Notes: generated by a model not told the origin, from the sequence alone. DNA of 64,000 bases from Nitrosomonas ureae (GCF_900206265.1 NZ_LT907782.1:2604001-2668000); one strand, 5' to 3'. Shown: positions 37,796-48,675, counted from the first letter of the stretch. Numbers and translations: made by a program.

Positions 37796-38943
37796 AATAT
37801 TTTTTGGTAGATGCGATAGCGCTTGTACTGCTCACAACCCAGATGATCGAGAATATTGCGCATTGCCATGTTATCTTCCAGTATCCACGACATTTCAACT
37901 TCCTGAATACCGCGGGCGATGCCAGCTTGCCGGGGCGCATCAATGACCAGGCATGCCAGTGCCAGACCCATCGGTGTATTATGAAACTGTTTGCGTACTC
38001 CCATCAGCGGTATACGGCCTGAGCGAATTTCATGATTCCTTATGCTTCTGATGAGCTTGAGCCAACCGAATGGAAACAGGTTTCCGTTCAGCTTAGCTAA
38101 AACTTCGTTAAGATTAGGTAAACCCACCATAAATGCCGCAGGTTTGCCATTGACTTCGGCAATTTGGATGAATTCATCCGGTAGCAGCAGGCGCAGACTA
38201 CTCCCCAGTTCGGCGAATTCTTCCTGTGTAAAGGGAATGAATCCCCAGTTTTCAGACCAAGCATCGTTGAAGATATCGCGTAGCATTTCCATTTCTTCAT
38301 CAAATCTATCGCGACGGAGTGTGCGTATTGTAATTTGTGAGGAAAAGCGACTGATCAGTATCTGCATGATGCGTGGTATTTCAAAATCCACTCTAACCCG
38401 GTATGCCAATAAATCTTTGGCCGGATAATATTCCTGCTCTGTCAATAAGCGGTCATACCAGCGCGCTGAGTGCGGCATCATGATAACGGGCGGCGTATCA
38501 AATCCGTCCACCAGTATGCCGCATTCCTGATTTATTGAAAGATTGAACGGGCCGCTGATACGGCGAATTTGCCGGGAAGCTAACCATGCTTCCGCGTGAA
38601 GCATCAAAGCGGCAAACACTTCCGAATTGTCGATGCACTCCATTAAACCGAAGTGGCCGCTGTCTGTCCCGTAGCGTTCCTGGTGCAGCGAGTCGATTTG
38701 TGCGCTGATACGGCCAACGGGTCGACCATCCTGAAATGCCACCCAGGCTTGCCACTCACCGTGTTTAAAAAAAGGATTATAACGGGAGAAATGAAAACGT
38801 CGTTCCAGACGCAATGGCGGTACCCACATCGGGTCATTTGTGTAGATATGCCAGGGCACATCAATAAACTTACTCATATCACGATATGTCATTACTGGTC
38901 GCACCGTCACTAAGGGATTGCCCGGTTTATCGTGTTTGGTCAT
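37792..38943 (-). CDS. YghO-like GNAT-fold acyltransferase
   Basis: 383 residues. It starts with the family pattern MSKFIDVPWHIYTNDPMWVPPLRLE and carries RPVGRISAQIDSLHQERY, FNLSINQECGILVDGF and PAAFMVGLPNLNEVL, as in YghO-type proteins (about 380 residues). A C-terminal GNAT half is present. I recall that bacterial ceramide synthase bCerS belongs to a comparable GNAT-like group, but I cannot verify the relation here. First gene of a four-gene coupled run with nucleotidyltransferase, LptF and LptG. Confidence 0.8.
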   Translation of the reverse strand: MTKHDKPGNPLVTVRPVMTYRDMSKFIDVPWHIYTNDPMWVPPLRLERRFHFSRYNPFFKHGEWQAWVAFQDGRPVGRISAQIDSLHQERYGTDSGHFGLMECIDNSEVFAALMLHAEAWLASRQIRRISGPFNLSINQECGILVDGFDTPPVIMMPHSARWYDRLLTEQEYYPAKDLLAYRVRVDFEIPRIMQILISRFSSQITIRTLRRDRFDEEMEMLRDIFNDAWSENWGFIPFTQEEFAELGSSLRLLLPDEFIQIAEVNGKPAAFMVGLPNLNEVLAKLNGNLFPFGWLKLIRSIRNHEIRSGRIPLMGVRKQFHNTPMGLALACLVIDAPRQAGIARGIQEVEMSWILEDNMAMRNILDHLGCEQYKRYRIYQKIL

Positions 38944-39033
38944 ACGGTGTGAATATTTCTGTATAAATTCGAGGAATGTTAATTACGAATCAATTTGCTG
39001 TTAACTTGTATTTGATAGATCCACTCAGAATGT

Positions 39034-39507
39034 TTAAATATGCGTATGTTTGAGTAAGTTCGATAGTAGTTGATGAAATTCTATCTTGGGATCGAGTCCG
39101 GTGCTGGCAGGTTGATTCGTGGCAGTGGAGTTTTGTTCGGCTGCGGCAATCTTTTCATCGGTAAGGCTACGACAGAAATCACGGAAATTGTTCCAATCTG
39201 TGTTGTATTCACGTAAGCGATCTTGTGGAATGAATACGCGTAGTACTTCAAAATTATGATACATTTCCGGCAAGCGGGCGGTAAGATAATGGTTAATATT
39301 TTTGGGCCAGCGTTTATGCTCCGGATACATATCGGCAAACTCCTTTTCAATCGTGTAGCGAAAGTTATCGATGGCCAAGGCACGGCGCTTACGGTTAATA
39401 ATATCCACCATAATAGCTACTATTCCTAATAAGCCAAATAATACAAATGGCCATAGTGGCACGGTTTCGAAATATCCAACAATTTGATTAATATTTTCGT
39501 CGTTCAA
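39034..39507 (-). CDS. membrane-anchored hypothetical protein
   Basis: 157 residues. A single transmembrane segment (VPLWPFVLFGLLGIVAIMV) near residues 16-34 is followed by a charged, helical cytoplasmic domain with a patch of Trp/Tyr (HKRWPKNINHYLTARLPEMY). Not assigned to any family I know. Located upstream of the YghO-like gene on the same strand with 90 nt between, so it may be part of the same transcript. Confidence 0.6.
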   Translation of the reverse strand: MNDENINQIVGYFETVPLWPFVLFGLLGIVAIMVDIINRKRRALAIDNFRYTIEKEFADMYPEHKRWPKNINHYLTARLPEMYHNFEVLRVFIPQDRLREYNTDWNNFRDFCRSLTDEKIAAAEQNSTATNQPASTGLDPKIEFHQLLSNLLKHTHI

Positions 39508-39937
39508 TGTCGTCTCAATTTAAATGCATTTGAAATACAGAATGGGTTTTAGTATTGAAAATCCAACCCCTGGTATTTTACTGAAATAGGCGGTCATGAT
39601 TTTGAATCATGATGTATATACATGGTTTAAATTTATTCTGAAGAGCAAATATTCACAATTCCAGCGATCTTGACCGAAGCCTGTATCTTGCCATAGTAAG
39701 GCCTATGTATCAATATTGCCGGCTAGTACAGTAAAATTGAGGGTAGCAGAGAGAATTGGAAGCGATTTCCCAAGTTATGAAAGTTAGCTTTGTTTGTGGG
39801 AGATGGTGGATAATTGAAACCGCTTTTGCTAAATTTGCATTGACCTCATATTGCTTCTTGCGTTATTTTTATCTGTTTTTTGTAATAAAATCACCTATGA
39901 TTTTTATCAGTATCTTATTTGCTGGCTAAAGTTTTTT
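39508..39937. other. intergenic region before xseB
   Basis: 430 bp without a gene. It carries the candidate promoter at 39840-39868; no other structure was found. Confidence 0.5.
39840..39868 (+). promoter_or_regulatory. candidate sigma-70 promoter for xseB-ispA-dxs-folE2
   Basis: TTGACC and TTATTT are separated by exactly 17 nt, 70 nt upstream of the xseB ATG. The -10 is imperfect, so this is a guess from sequence. Confidence 0.35.
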
Positions 39938-40192
39938 ATGAACAAATCATCTAAACAAGCTGTTTCGTCTCAACCCGAGAGTTTTGAAGCAGCATCCGCC
40001 GAACTTGAAAAAATAGTGGCGGCTATGGAAGCAGGACAAATGACATTGGAGGCTTCGCTCTCCGCCTATCAGCGTGGTGCGGAATTGCTGCAATATTGTC
40101 AGGATAAATTACAAAGTGCGCAGCAGCAAGTGCGTGTACTTGAAGCCGGAATGTTAAAGAACTTTACCCGATCTGATAGCGATGAATCCTGA
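39938..40192 (+). CDS. xseB: exodeoxyribonuclease VII small subunit
   Basis: 84 residues from ATG 39938; a longer upstream frame is not part of the fold. It shows SFEAASAELEKIVAAMEAGQ and LEASLSAYQRGAELLQYCQD, the family hallmark of two antiparallel helices. With XseA it forms exonuclease VII. Its end overlaps ispA by 11 nt, starting the isoprenoid operon. Confidence 0.95.
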   Translation: MNKSSKQAVSSQPESFEAASAELEKIVAAMEAGQMTLEASLSAYQRGAELLQYCQDKLQSAQQQVRVLEAGMLKNFTRSDSDES

Positions 40193-41075
40193 TTTTCAGA
40201 GTTGGGCGGCTGCTTGTCAGGCACGTATTGAAACTTTCTTGGAGGCGAGATTGCCAGCCGCCGATTGCGTCCCTGAACGATTGCATAAAGCCATGCGCTA
40301 TTCGGTGCTGGGCGGTGGGAAACGCGTGCGCCCATTATTATCATTTGCGGCGGGTGAGCTTGTCGCTGCCGATTTGGAACGCGTAACCGTGGTGGCTGCC
40401 GCCGTGGAGCTGATTCATGCTTACTCTTTGGTGCATGATGATTTGCCTTGCATGGATGACGATATTTTGCGGCGGGGAAAACCGACCTGTCATGTCGAGT
40501 ATGACGAAGCTACCGCATTGCTGACGGGCGATAGCCTGCAGACGCTTGCGTTTGAATTGCTGGCGGAAAAGCCGCTGGCGGATATGCCTGAAACGCAGCT
40601 GCAGATGATTGCGCAGTTGGCATTGGCGTCAGGCTCTCGGGGCATGGCGGGAGGACAGGCATTTGATCTGGATAGTGTCGGTAAGATGCTCAGTTTGCCA
40701 GAATTGGAGTTCATGCATATCCATAAAACCGGTGCGTTGATTCGTGCTGCGGTGATGCTGGGAGCGCGGTGCAGTAGCTGTTTGAATGATGAACAATTGG
40801 CTCAGCTGGATCATTTTGCCAAGTGTGTCGGTTTGGCATTCCAAGTGGTTGATGATTTGCTGGATACCGAGGCAACAACAGCGACATTAGGTAAAACCGC
40901 AGGGAAAGATGCAGAGCATAATAAACCGACTTATGTCAGTATTCTGGGCATCAGTCAGGCACGCGAGCTGGCTGAGAAACTTCAGCATGATGCTTATCAA
41001 GCATTGGATGGTTTTAATGAAGCTGCGCTAAGGTTGCGTCAGGTAACTGATTTTATAATTAAACGTAAATTCTGA
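40182..41075 (+). CDS. ispA: farnesyl diphosphate synthase
   Basis: 297 residues. The first Asp-rich motif is DDLPCMDDD (about 85-93), and the second is VVDDLLDTEA, with GKRVRPLL near the N-terminus. It joins IPP and DMAPP/GPP to farnesyl diphosphate for quinone, undecaprenol and hopanoid synthesis. It overlaps xseB and precedes dxs by 41 nt, a standard betaproteobacterial order. Confidence 0.96.
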   Translation: MNPDFQSWAAACQARIETFLEARLPAADCVPERLHKAMRYSVLGGGKRVRPLLSFAAGELVAADLERVTVVAAAVELIHAYSLVHDDLPCMDDDILRRGKPTCHVEYDEATALLTGDSLQTLAFELLAEKPLADMPETQLQMIAQLALASGSRGMAGGQAFDLDSVGKMLSLPELEFMHIHKTGALIRAAVMLGARCSSCLNDEQLAQLDHFAKCVGLAFQVVDDLLDTEATTATLGKTAGKDAEHNKPTYVSILGISQARELAEKLQHDAYQALDGFNEAALRLRQVTDFIIKRKF

Positions 41076-41116
41076 TTCCAAGAATTTTTTCTACATCTTT
41101 TATTTTCAGGCATTGA

Positions 41117-42961
41117 ATGTATCCATTGTTAGATACCATAAATTTACCCTTCCAGTTACGAGAATTGGATCAGAAGAAGTTACCGCAGTTTGCTAAAGAA
41201 TTACGCAGTTTCCTGATAGATTCTGTCGCAAAAACCGGTGGGCACCTTTCTTCCAATTTGGGCACAGTTGAATTAACCATTGCTTTACATTACGTGTTTA
41301 ATACACCTCACGATCAATTGGTTTGGGATGTGGGACATCAGACGTATGCGCATAAAATTCTGACAGGCCGTCGCAATGGAATGAATAAATTACGCATGCA
41401 GGACGGTCTGGCCGGTTTTCCACGACGGGATGAAAGTGAATATGACGCGTTTGGTACTGCGCACTCAAGTACTTCGATCAGTGCCGCGTTGGGTATGGCG
41501 GTTGCTGCGCAATTAAACCGGACTGATCGGCGAGCTATCGCGATTATTGGCGATGGCGCCATGAGTGCGGGCATGGCATTTGAGGCATTGAATAATGCTG
41601 GCGTGATGGATGCGAATTTACTGGTTATTCTGAATGACAATGACATGTCAATATCCCGTCCCGTGGGAGCACTTAACAATTATCTGGCCAAGCTGATGTC
41701 AGGACGATTTTATGCGACGGCGCGGCGTGCGGGTGAGAAGGTATTAGGGGTTGTTCCGACGGTGCTGGAATTGGCCAAGCGTGCTGAAGAGCATGTTAAA
41801 GGGATGGTGACACCGGGTACTTTATTTGAAGAATTCGGGTTTAATTATATTGGCCCGATCGATGGTCATGATTTGGATGTATTGGTTACTACCCTGGGAA
41901 ATATCAAGCAGCTGGAGGGGCCACAATTCCTGCATGTCGTGACCCGTAAAGGCGCGGGCTACAAGGTGGCGGAAGAAGACCCCATTTTGTACCACGGGGT
42001 GGGAAAGTTTGATCCGAAAAAAGGGATTGTGGCCAAATCAAATGGCAAACCCACCTATACACAAATTTTTGGTGATTGGCTATGTGACATGGCAGCGCAG
42101 GATTCCCGTCTGATCGGTGTGACACCAGCGATGCGCGAAGGCTCGGGATTGGTTCGTTTTTCCGAAGAATATCCGGAGCGCTATTTTGACGTGGGCATAG
42201 CCGAGCAGCATGCGGTCACATTCGCGGCGGGTGCGGCATGCGATGGCTTAAAACCGGTTGTGGCGATTTATTCAACTTTCTTGCAGCGTGCCTATGATCA
42301 ATTGATTCACGATGTGGCGATTCAGAATTTACCTGTAGTGTTTGCCATTGATCGGGCCGGCTTGGTCGGGGCGGATGGGCCCACGCATGCGGGCAGTTTT
42401 GATCTGACCTATTTGCGCTGCATTCCGAATATGACCGTGATGGCACCTGCAGATGAAAATGAATGCAGACAAATGTTGTATACCGCGTTTAAACTCGACA
42501 CACCAACAGCAGTTCGTTATCCCCGGGGAACTGGACCGGGTATACAGGTTCAAAAAGAAATGCAGGCATTACCTATCGGACGCGGAGAAATCCGGCGTCA
42601 AGGGAAAAAAATTGCTCTGCTGGCTTTTGGCAGTATGTTGGCGCCTTGTCTGGCGGCGGGAGATGAACTGAATGCCACAGTGGTTAATATGCGTTTTATC
42701 AAACCGCTGGATGATGATCTTTTGGCATCGCTGACCGCGGATCATAATTTGCTGGTAACCGTGGAAGAAAATACGGTAATGGGCGGTGCCGGCAGTGCTG
42801 TCATAGAATCGCTTAACAGTCAGCGAATTCAAGTTGGCGTACTACAGCTTGGATTGCCGGATATTTTTATTGAGCAGGGCGAGCATGCGCAGATGCTTGC
42901 AAATTGCGGATTGGACAGCAGTGGTATCATCAAATCAGTACGAGCAGTATTGCCTGAATAA
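41117..42961 (+). CDS. dxs: 1-deoxy-D-xylulose-5-phosphate synthase
   Basis: 614 residues. Thiamine diphosphate motif [18 protein letters not shown] and NDNDMSIS, the substrate loop [16 protein letters not shown], and the transketolase centre with [13 protein letters not shown]. First enzyme of the MEP route, condensing pyruvate and glyceraldehyde-3-phosphate. It lies after ispA in the same operon, so precursor supply and prenyl chain formation are co-expressed. Confidence 0.97.
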   Translation: MYPLLDTINLPFQLRELDQKKLPQFAKELRSFLIDSVAKTGGHLSSNLGTVELTIALHYVFNTPHDQLVWDVGHQTYAHKILTGRRNGMNKLRMQDGLAGFPRRDESEYDAFGTAHSSTSISAALGMAVAAQLNRTDRRAIAIIGDGAMSAGMAFEALNNAGVMDANLLVILNDNDMSISRPVGALNNYLAKLMSGRFYATARRAGEKVLGVVPTVLELAKRAEEHVKGMVTPGTLFEEFGFNYIGPIDGHDLDVLVTTLGNIKQLEGPQFLHVVTRKGAGYKVAEEDPILYHGVGKFDPKKGIVAKSNGKPTYTQIFGDWLCDMAAQDSRLIGVTPAMREGSGLVRFSEEYPERYFDVGIAEQHAVTFAAGAACDGLKPVVAIYSTFLQRAYDQLIHDVAIQNLPVVFAIDRAGLVGADGPTHAGSFDLTYLRCIPNMTVMAPADENECRQMLYTAFKLDTPTAVRYPRGTGPGIQVQKEMQALPIGRGEIRRQGKKIALLAFGSMLAPCLAAGDELNATVVNMRFIKPLDDDLLASLTADHNLLVTVEENTVMGGAGSAVIESLNSQRIQVGVLQLGLPDIFIEQGEHAQMLANCGLDSSGIIKSVRAVLPE

Positions 42962-43027
42962 TCATTAACAATCGATCAATTGCTTGATTTACGGTTAGCA
43001 GGGTCACTTGGTCGTACAGGAGAAAAT

Positions 43028-43837
43028 ATGAACAAACAGATAGATATGCCAATTGCCGATGTACAAAGCTCATTGGACACCCGGCGTATTGCGATAGACC
43101 GGGTTGGAATTAAAGCGATCCGTCATCCGGTGGTTGTGGCCGATAAGAATGACGGTGTACAGCACACTGTGGCGGTTTTTAACATGTACGTTAATTTGCC
43201 GCATAATTTCAAAGGTACCCACATGTCCCGCTTTGTTGAGATCCTGAATAGCCACGAACGGGAAATCTCAGTAGAGTCGTTTCAAATCATTTTGCAGGAA
43301 ATGATTGCAAAATTGGAGACGGATTCGGGTCATATTGAAATGACCTTCCCCTATTTTATCAATAAGTCAGCACCCGTTTCGCAGGTAACAAGCTTGCTGG
43401 ATTATGAGGTGACATTCATTGGCGAGATTAAAAATGGTGAATATCTATTCACTATGAAAGTCGTCGTTCCTGTCACCAGCCTATGCCCTTGTTCCAAGAA
43501 GATATCCAATTATGGCGCGCATAATCAACGTTCACACGTCACCATCTCGGTACGTACAAACAGTTTTGTGTGGATTGAAGATATTATCCAGATTGCTGAG
43601 AGTAATGCATCGTGCGAGCTTTACGGTTTGCTGAAAAGGCCCGATGAAAAATATGTAACCGAGAAAGCATACGATAATCCGAAGTTTGTTGAAGACATCG
43701 TAAGGGATATTGCGGAAGTTCTGAATCATGATGAACGGATTGATGCGTATGTCGTGGAATCGGAGAATTTTGAATCTATTCATAACCATTCCGCGTATGC
43801 ATTGATTGAAAGCGACAAGAAACGGCGCAAGCAGTGA
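43028..43837 (+). CDS. folE2: GTP cyclohydrolase FolE2 (type IB)
   Basis: 269 residues from ATG 43028, with AGGAG eight bases in front; an upstream in-frame ATG at 42980 has no ribosome site. The tunnel-fold signature is [20 protein letters not shown], holding the metal-binding Cys, with [12 protein letters not shown] and EARFNHD-like C-terminus absent. FolE2 is a metal-flexible form that can work with Mn when zinc is low. Makes dihydroneopterin triphosphate for folate. Confidence 0.95.
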   Translation: MNKQIDMPIADVQSSLDTRRIAIDRVGIKAIRHPVVVADKNDGVQHTVAVFNMYVNLPHNFKGTHMSRFVEILNSHEREISVESFQIILQEMIAKLETDSGHIEMTFPYFINKSAPVSQVTSLLDYEVTFIGEIKNGEYLFTMKVVVPVTSLCPCSKKISNYGAHNQRSHVTISVRTNSFVWIEDIIQIAESNASCELYGLLKRPDEKYVTEKAYDNPKFVEDIVRDIAEVLNHDERIDAYVVESENFESIHNHSAYALIESDKKRRKQ

Positions 43838-43861
43838 AATCGTGGTGGTTTACTAGGTCTG

Positions 43862-46132
43862 CTAGGATAAGAATAACTCTTCGATTTTAGCGGCACTGAT
43901 GGGTTGGCTAAATAGATATCCTTGCACCTTTTCACAACCCAGGTTCCTAAGAATATTAAGCTGTTCTGAATTTTCAACACCTTCGGCGATTATGCCATAT
44001 CCTAATTTGTGTCCCATTTCTATCATGGAACTGATTAAGGTTAGGGCTTGTTTATCGGCAAGCATATCATTAACAAAAAGCTTGTCTATTTTCAGGTAAT
44101 CAACCTTAAGGTGTTTAAGGGAAGCGAAGGAAGAGTAACCTATTCCGAAGTCGTCGATGGCTAATGAAACACCCAGATTTTTTAAGTTTTCAAAGATTGA
44201 AAGATTCCGAGGATCGGTCTGAACAATACTTTCCGTAACTTCCAATCCCAGTTCAGCTGGAACAATGTCTACTTCTTCAATAGTACGTTTAATCAGTGAA
44301 GCAAATTCATTGTGTAGAAAAAGACTGGGTGAAATATTTACCGCCACGCGAATCGTGCGCATCCCTTTTCCTCTCCAATAAACTATTTGGCTGCAGGCTG
44401 TTTTTAATACCCACTCGGTCAATGGTTTAATCATTCCGATTTTTTCTGCTATAGCGACAAAGTCCAAAGGAGGAACTTGGCCTAATTCCGGATGATGCCA
44501 GCGTGATAATGCTTCAAAACCGAAGATTCTTCCGGTATTTACTTCGATCTGGGGCTGGTAAACTAATGATAACTGTTGCTTCTCAATCGCTTCTCTTAGG
44601 TTCTGCTCGATTTGAAATCGATATTCAGCCTTTTGGGTAAGTTCCATTTTATAAAAAGCGTACTGATTTTTTCCATTTTCCTTTGCCGTATAAAGCGAAG
44701 TATCCCCTGCTTTCAGCAGAGTTGATAAATCTTTCCCATCATCGGGGTAATATGCGATTCCAATACTGCAAGCGGGTGTGAGTTTTCTGGAATAAATCTC
44801 GATCGGTTGAGATATTGCATTAAGACAACGTTTGGCAACGTTGGCAGCGTAATCTTCTTCGACTTCTTCAATGAGAATGCAGAATTCATCGCCACCCAGG
44901 CGTGCAATAAAATCAATATCACGGCACGTATTTCTCAGGCGCTCCGCGATGATTTTAAGCAGCAAATCACCCGCATCGTGTCCCAGGCTGTCGTTAATAT
45001 GCTTGAAATTGTCCAGATCAATGTACAGTAATCCAAAACGACGACCATGTCGGAAGGATATTTTAGTGACTTCTTCCATATGCTGAATAAAAGAGGCGCG
45101 ATTGGCAAGTCCTGTCAGTTCGTCGGTATAGGCGAGTGTTCGGATACGTTTTTGCGCTTGATCCCGCTCCATGACGATACCTGTAAGTCTGGCAGCAGAT
45201 ATCAAGTCTTTCAGTTCTTTTTCATTGGGAAGTGCGGGATAATCGTAGTACATGCCAAAAGCGCCCAAAACTTTTCCACTTGAACTCTTGATCGGTTCAG
45301 ACCAACAGCAACGCATGCCATGCGGTAGCGCAAAATGTTTGATTTTTTCCCACTTGGGATCCGTTTCGATGCTCTTTACAAGAACGCGTTGTCCCGTGAA
45401 AGTGGATGTGCCGCATGAACCGACACTGGGACCGTTTTCCAGACCGTGCACGGCTTTACAATATGCTTCCGGCAAGCTGGGAGCGCCACCGTGTAAAAGC
45501 TTATTCCCACTCAATTCGAGCATTGAGCATCGCATTCCGGGGTGGCGCGATTCGTACATGAGTGCAATCGCATCATAAATGTCTGATGCAGAATGACCTA
45601 TCGCAATCATCTCGAGTATTTTGGCATATTGATTGTCAAATGCCTCTGCAATTTTACGTTCGGTGATATCCACATGTGTACCGACAAGGCGAATGGGTTT
45701 GTTGTCCGATTTGCGCGTTACCAGAAATCCGCGCGATAACACAAAAACCTCGTGTCCATCTTTATGATGCATGCGCATTTCAACTTCAAATGAATTCTTT
45801 CTGCCGTCGATATATTCCCGGGCTTTTTCGAGCACTCTATCCTTGTCATCGGGATTAACCAGATTTCCCCAGGTATTGATCGTATTCCCCAGATCCTTTT
45901 CTGCATAACCCAGCATATTTTTCCAACGGGGGGAATAATAGACTTCGTCAGTCTCAAGATTCCAATCCCAAAGTCCATCATTAGCTCCGCGCATCGCCAG
46001 AGAAAACCGTTCTTCACTTAAATAAAGTTCGGCGGTAAGTTTTTCTGTCATCAGTTTAATATCAGCAAGTCCGGTCTGTAGTCGCTGTACTTCTTCAAGT
46101 AGCTGAGATATGGATTGATTGTTATTATTCAT
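43862..46132 (-). CDS. PAS-GAF-GGDEF-EAL signalling protein
   Basis: 756 residues. A coiled N-terminus (1-35) is followed by PAS with PAC (about 37-160, GANDGLWDWNLETDEVYYS), a GAF domain (about 165-330, GSCGTSTFTGQRV), GGDEF (about 335-500) and EAL (about 510-756). GGDEF motif LGGDEFCILIEE has an intact RDID inhibitory site five residues before it. EAL keeps FEALSRWHHP, DDFGIGYSS, and AEGVE. Both activities look possible, so the net direction cannot be told. No membrane helix. Probably sensing through PAS and GAF. Confidence 0.92.
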   Translation of the reverse strand: MNNNNQSISQLLEEVQRLQTGLADIKLMTEKLTAELYLSEERFSLAMRGANDGLWDWNLETDEVYYSPRWKNMLGYAEKDLGNTINTWGNLVNPDDKDRVLEKAREYIDGRKNSFEVEMRMHHKDGHEVFVLSRGFLVTRKSDNKPIRLVGTHVDITERKIAEAFDNQYAKILEMIAIGHSASDIYDAIALMYESRHPGMRCSMLELSGNKLLHGGAPSLPEAYCKAVHGLENGPSVGSCGTSTFTGQRVLVKSIETDPKWEKIKHFALPHGMRCCWSEPIKSSSGKVLGAFGMYYDYPALPNEKELKDLISAARLTGIVMERDQAQKRIRTLAYTDELTGLANRASFIQHMEEVTKISFRHGRRFGLLYIDLDNFKHINDSLGHDAGDLLLKIIAERLRNTCRDIDFIARLGGDEFCILIEEVEEDYAANVAKRCLNAISQPIEIYSRKLTPACSIGIAYYPDDGKDLSTLLKAGDTSLYTAKENGKNQYAFYKMELTQKAEYRFQIEQNLREAIEKQQLSLVYQPQIEVNTGRIFGFEALSRWHHPELGQVPPLDFVAIAEKIGMIKPLTEWVLKTACSQIVYWRGKGMRTIRVAVNISPSLFLHNEFASLIKRTIEEVDIVPAELGLEVTESIVQTDPRNLSIFENLKNLGVSLAIDDFGIGYSSFASLKHLKVDYLKIDKLFVNDMLADKQALTLISSMIEMGHKLGYGIIAEGVENSEQLNILRNLGCEKVQGYLFSQPISAAKIEELFLS

Positions 46133-46739
46133 GGCGATATTTGTAATACGAAGTAGAATTTACATCACTCAATAAGCGAATCGAAGATCGTGCTGTTGGT
46201 TTTCATAGGCTTATCGGAGAGGGAGGGATAACACGATCCGGAGTGAATGAATTCATGTCAGAATTCCTGAAGTTATCGAAGACTAAAAGTATACAGAACA
46301 TCGGATCGACATAATAGTTTGAATACCCTAAAAGTTAATTTCTTACTGAACTGTAAAGGAGGTGGGTGCGAACCCGGAAAGATAAATGTATACATCAGGT
46401 TATGACAAGATCGTCTTGGTTAAATCCGATTTATTCGGACATCAAAGCTTATTTTCTTAAATGCAATATAAAATCAATAAGATATAAACGATCTGGATGT
46501 GCAGCGGTAGCAAAAAAATAGTCAAATATGGAGTTCTTTTCTGAGATTAGTGCACACAGAAACGGAAAACGACAATCTTCGTAGGTTGCAAAATTGATAT
46601 ATACAGCCGATAAAAAGCCGGAAAATTCTGTCAAGTCAGACGCTATGCGGCCCATTCAAGAGGGAACACTATTCAGAGCGTTGTCGGTTACTTGTCAACG
46701 GACATAGTGGGTTGGGAGAAGGCGGCAGAAATCTCATCA
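46133..46739. other. 607-bp intergenic region with no supported gene
   Basis: The longest frame here (46449-46655, minus, 68 codons) has no ribosome binding site and no recognisable composition. No tRNA or riboswitch was identified. A GGAGG at 46359-46365 on the plus strand is not followed by a useful frame. Confidence 0.5.
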
Positions 46740-48344
46740 TTACTCAATCCCTTGCGATCTCAAGTAATCCTCATAATTTCCTCTGAAATCATGAATGCCC
46801 TCCGGCTTCATTTCAAGAATCCGTGTAGCCAGCGAGGAAACGAATTCGCGGTCGTGGGAAATAAAAATCAAGGTGCCGGTAAACTTCTCCAGCGCACTGT
46901 TCAGCGATTCGATGGATTCCATATCCAGATGATTGGTCGGTTCATCCATCAGCAGAATATTCGGTTTTCGGAGGATCAGTTTGCCAAAGAGCATGCGGCC
47001 CTTTTCTCCGCCGGAAATCACGCGGGTGGATTTCTTGATATCATCGCCGGAAAACAATAATCGGCCCAAAGTGCCGCGTATTGTTTGATCGTCATCATTG
47101 CCTTGCCGCCACTGATCCATCCATTCGGTCAATGACAGTTCTTCTTCAAAATCAGCTGCATGATCTTGTGCATAGTAACCACGATGCGCCTTATCGGGCC
47201 ATTTGATCTCACCGGAATCCGGCAGCAGATCACCCGCCAGACAGCGCAGCAGTGTGGTTTTTCCGATGCCGTTGGGGCCGATGATGGCGACTTTCTCGCC
47301 GGCTTCGATGTCAAGGCTAAAATGATCGAATAAAGGTTTATCCAATCCGGAAAACCCCTTGCCGATTGCCTTGATGGAAACAGCCAGACGGTGCAGCTTG
47401 TCCCGATCATCTACTTCAAAGCGGATAAAAGGATATTGTCGACTCGACGGTTTGACGTCTTCCAGTTTGATTTTTTCGATCTGCCGCGCGCGGCTGGTAG
47501 CCTGCCGGGCTTTCGATGCGTTGGCGGAGAAACGGCTGACAAACGACTGCAAATCGGCAATCTGCGCTTTCTTTTTGGCGTTATTGGCCAGCATGCGCTC
47601 GCGCACCTGGGTCGAAGCGGTCATATAGTCATCATAGTTGCCGGGATAGATGCGCAGCTCACCGTAATCCAGATCGGCCATATGCGTACACACGCTGTTC
47701 AGAAAATGCCGGTCGTGCGAGATGATGATGATGGTGTTTTTGCTGGTATTGATCACATCTTCCAACCAACGGATAGTATTGATATCAAGGTTATTGGTCG
47801 GCTCATCCAGCAGCAAAATATCCGGATTGGAAAATAACGCCTGTGCCAATAACACGCGCAACTTGAATCCCGGCGCAATCGCGCTCATCAATCCTTGATG
47901 TTGATCAGAAGGGATACCCACCCCAAGCAATAGCTCCCCGGCGCGCGCATCGGCAGAGTACCCGTCCAGCTCGGCAAACTCGGATTCCAGTTCGGCGGCA
48001 TGCATATAATCGTCTTCCGTAGCCTCCGGATTGGCATAAATGGTGTCGCGCTCCTGCTTGATGCGCCACAATTCCGCGTGCCCCATCATCACCGTATCGA
48101 TCACCAAACATTCTTCAAACGCGAATTGATCCTGCCGCAACATGCCCACCCGCTCGCCGTTGTCGACCGAGACATTACCGGATGTCGGCTCCAGATCCCG
48201 GCCCAGAATTTTCATGAACGTCGATTTGCCGCAACCGTTCGCGCCAATCAATCCATAACGGTTACCTCCGCCGAATTTAACGGAAACATTTTCAAACAGC
48301 GGCTTGGCGCCGAATTGCATGGTGATATTGGCGGTTGTAATCAA
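46740..48344 (-). CDS. ybiT: ABC-F family ATPase, YbiT type
   Basis: 534 residues with two ATPase domains and no membrane part. It starts [20 protein letters not shown], as YbiT does, from an unusual TTG codon at 48344 as no ATG is in reach. Walker A motifs [10 protein letters not shown] and [10 protein letters not shown], with [11 protein letters not shown] and [11 protein letters not shown], frame a P-site linker rich in charged residues. ABC-F proteins bind the ribosomal E site and influence translation. No resistance-type long linker. Confidence 0.93.
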   Translation of the reverse strand: MITTANITMQFGAKPLFENVSVKFGGGNRYGLIGANGCGKSTFMKILGRDLEPTSGNVSVDNGERVGMLRQDQFAFEECLVIDTVMMGHAELWRIKQERDTIYANPEATEDDYMHAAELESEFAELDGYSADARAGELLLGVGIPSDQHQGLMSAIAPGFKLRVLLAQALFSNPDILLLDEPTNNLDINTIRWLEDVINTSKNTIIIISHDRHFLNSVCTHMADLDYGELRIYPGNYDDYMTASTQVRERMLANNAKKKAQIADLQSFVSRFSANASKARQATSRARQIEKIKLEDVKPSSRQYPFIRFEVDDRDKLHRLAVSIKAIGKGFSGLDKPLFDHFSLDIEAGEKVAIIGPNGIGKTTLLRCLAGDLLPDSGEIKWPDKAHRGYYAQDHAADFEEELSLTEWMDQWRQGNDDDQTIRGTLGRLLFSGDDIKKSTRVISGGEKGRMLFGKLILRKPNILLMDEPTNHLDMESIESLNSALEKFTGTLIFISHDREFVSSLATRILEMKPEGIHDFRGNYEDYLRSQGIE

Positions 48345-48675
48345 AACGGATACCTGCGGATTAGTGTTACAAGAAAGGGGCGCATATTCTAAACGTTTTT
48401 CAATGAGTCTGCTGGGTTATGGTGGGGGGTTGATACATAAATTCAACGGTCAATTGCATGAAATGGTGATTGGGGGTTATGCTCTATAAATGGAATTTCT
48501 GGTATATGAATCCAATACCTTCTGCCGATATTTAGCGAGGAAACTTAAAGCGGTGATAGTCCTATAAAAATAAGGAGATAGAACGAATTTTGCAGAGTTG
48601 GCTATTACGCCTGACGTAATAATCACGCCATTTTGGACGTATAATTCAAGTTATGTATTACTTGGGAGATAAGTC
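48345..48675. other. intergenic region at left edge of the accessory island
   Basis: 331 bp with no gene or clear structure. Right of it the gene content becomes accessory. Confidence 0.4.

Noticed and set aside
46449..46655. 68-codon minus-strand frame in the 607-bp gap
   Set aside because: Amino acid mix is only weakly protein-like, no start signal, no family; too uncertain to list as a gene.
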